From positions 39,315 to 103,314 of the forward strand of contig CAJVYQ010000012.1 in NCBI GenBank assembly GCA_913009825.1: 64,000 nucleotides of DNA, in the 5' to 3' direction. This DNA comes from an uncultured Deferribacteres bacterium (lineage in GTDB: Bacteria; Zhuqueibacterota; JdFR-76; DREG01). Shown here piece by piece: positions 63,991 to 64,000 of the stretch; position 1 is the stretch's first letter; each line of letters opens with the position of its first letter. The position numbers and the translations under genes are program-made. The notes beneath the pieces were generated by a model that ran no database searches, had not been told where the DNA came from, and saw only the letters and a list, made by a program, of their open reading frames with translations.

Positions 63991-64000
63991 AGAAACCTGC

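Overview
The window looks like a chromosomal segment of a Gram-negative bacterium of the FCB group, most like Calditrichota or a related lineage such as KSB1 or Ignavibacteria. The main evidence is the C-terminal sorting domains beginning with the NYPNPFN motif, which are typical of these phyla. Other support is the many lipoproteins and outer-membrane barrels, an IF2 with a lysine/glutamate-rich N-terminal extension, and moderate-to-low GC. Phylum placement is inference; no 16S gene is present.

Layout. (1) 1-4057 is a decayed defence island. It holds the end of a PglZ-domain gene with a downstream partner (candidate BrxA), an AbiEi antitoxin whose AbiEii toxin has lost its middle, a Fic protein behind an unusual palindromic GTTCG/CGAAC array, and fossils of DUF5131, PglX-type and PglZ-type genes. 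A second orphan AbiEi gene follows at 4185-4799. (2) 4800-8630 holds a palindromic repeat element, tRNA-Arg(CCT), a membrane-anchored TPR protein and a GH57 glycosidase. (3) 8829-19387 is a long translation and RNA-processing block: rimP-nusA-infB-DUF503-rbfA-truB-ribF-rpsO-pnp and an M16 protease. It starts at a recognisable promoter and a terminator-like hairpin that may be a NusA-controlled attenuator. (4) 19407-29001 carries a polysaccharide deacetylase, a MerR regulator overlapping tRNA-Pro(GGG), a GT2, an export protein, tRNA-Pro(CGG), leuS, a TPR-proS operon and a deoxynucleoside kinase. (5) 29004-50763 is accessory: secreted M14 peptidase, a phosphoesterase/beta-propeller lipoprotein, an orphan sorting domain, an epimerase, an amino-acid permease with stress-protein domains, rlmH, a GH114-like protein, several transporters, a D-cysteine desulfhydrase-like enzyme, and a uronate-type cluster (KdgF-like cupin, Gfo/Idh lipoprotein) led by a broken heparinase/alginate-lyase-type gene. 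(6) 51085-63832 is envelope-directed: two lipoprotein serpins flanking an outer-membrane barrel gene, another barrel, and a two-component system (NtrC-type regulator and HAMP kinase) with a coiled-coil secreted protein. Between kinase and regulator lies a small frame that stays open only with a +1 shift at CCC-TGA. An M61 peptidase closes the window.

Intergenic DNA is rich in short non-autonomous mobile-like elements. One 348-bp element at 27879-28226 has 12-bp inverted ends and a perfect 8-bp target duplication. A degenerate repeat present at about 34300 and about 41960 is interrupted by a different element in each copy, so each copy serves as the other's empty site.

The clearest candidates for something undescribed are the GTTCG array in front of fic, the CCC-TGA frame between kinase and regulator, the paired serpins with divergent reactive loops, and the inverted-repeat elements. 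The left-edge defence genes are mostly recognisable as debris of known systems (BREX, AbiE).
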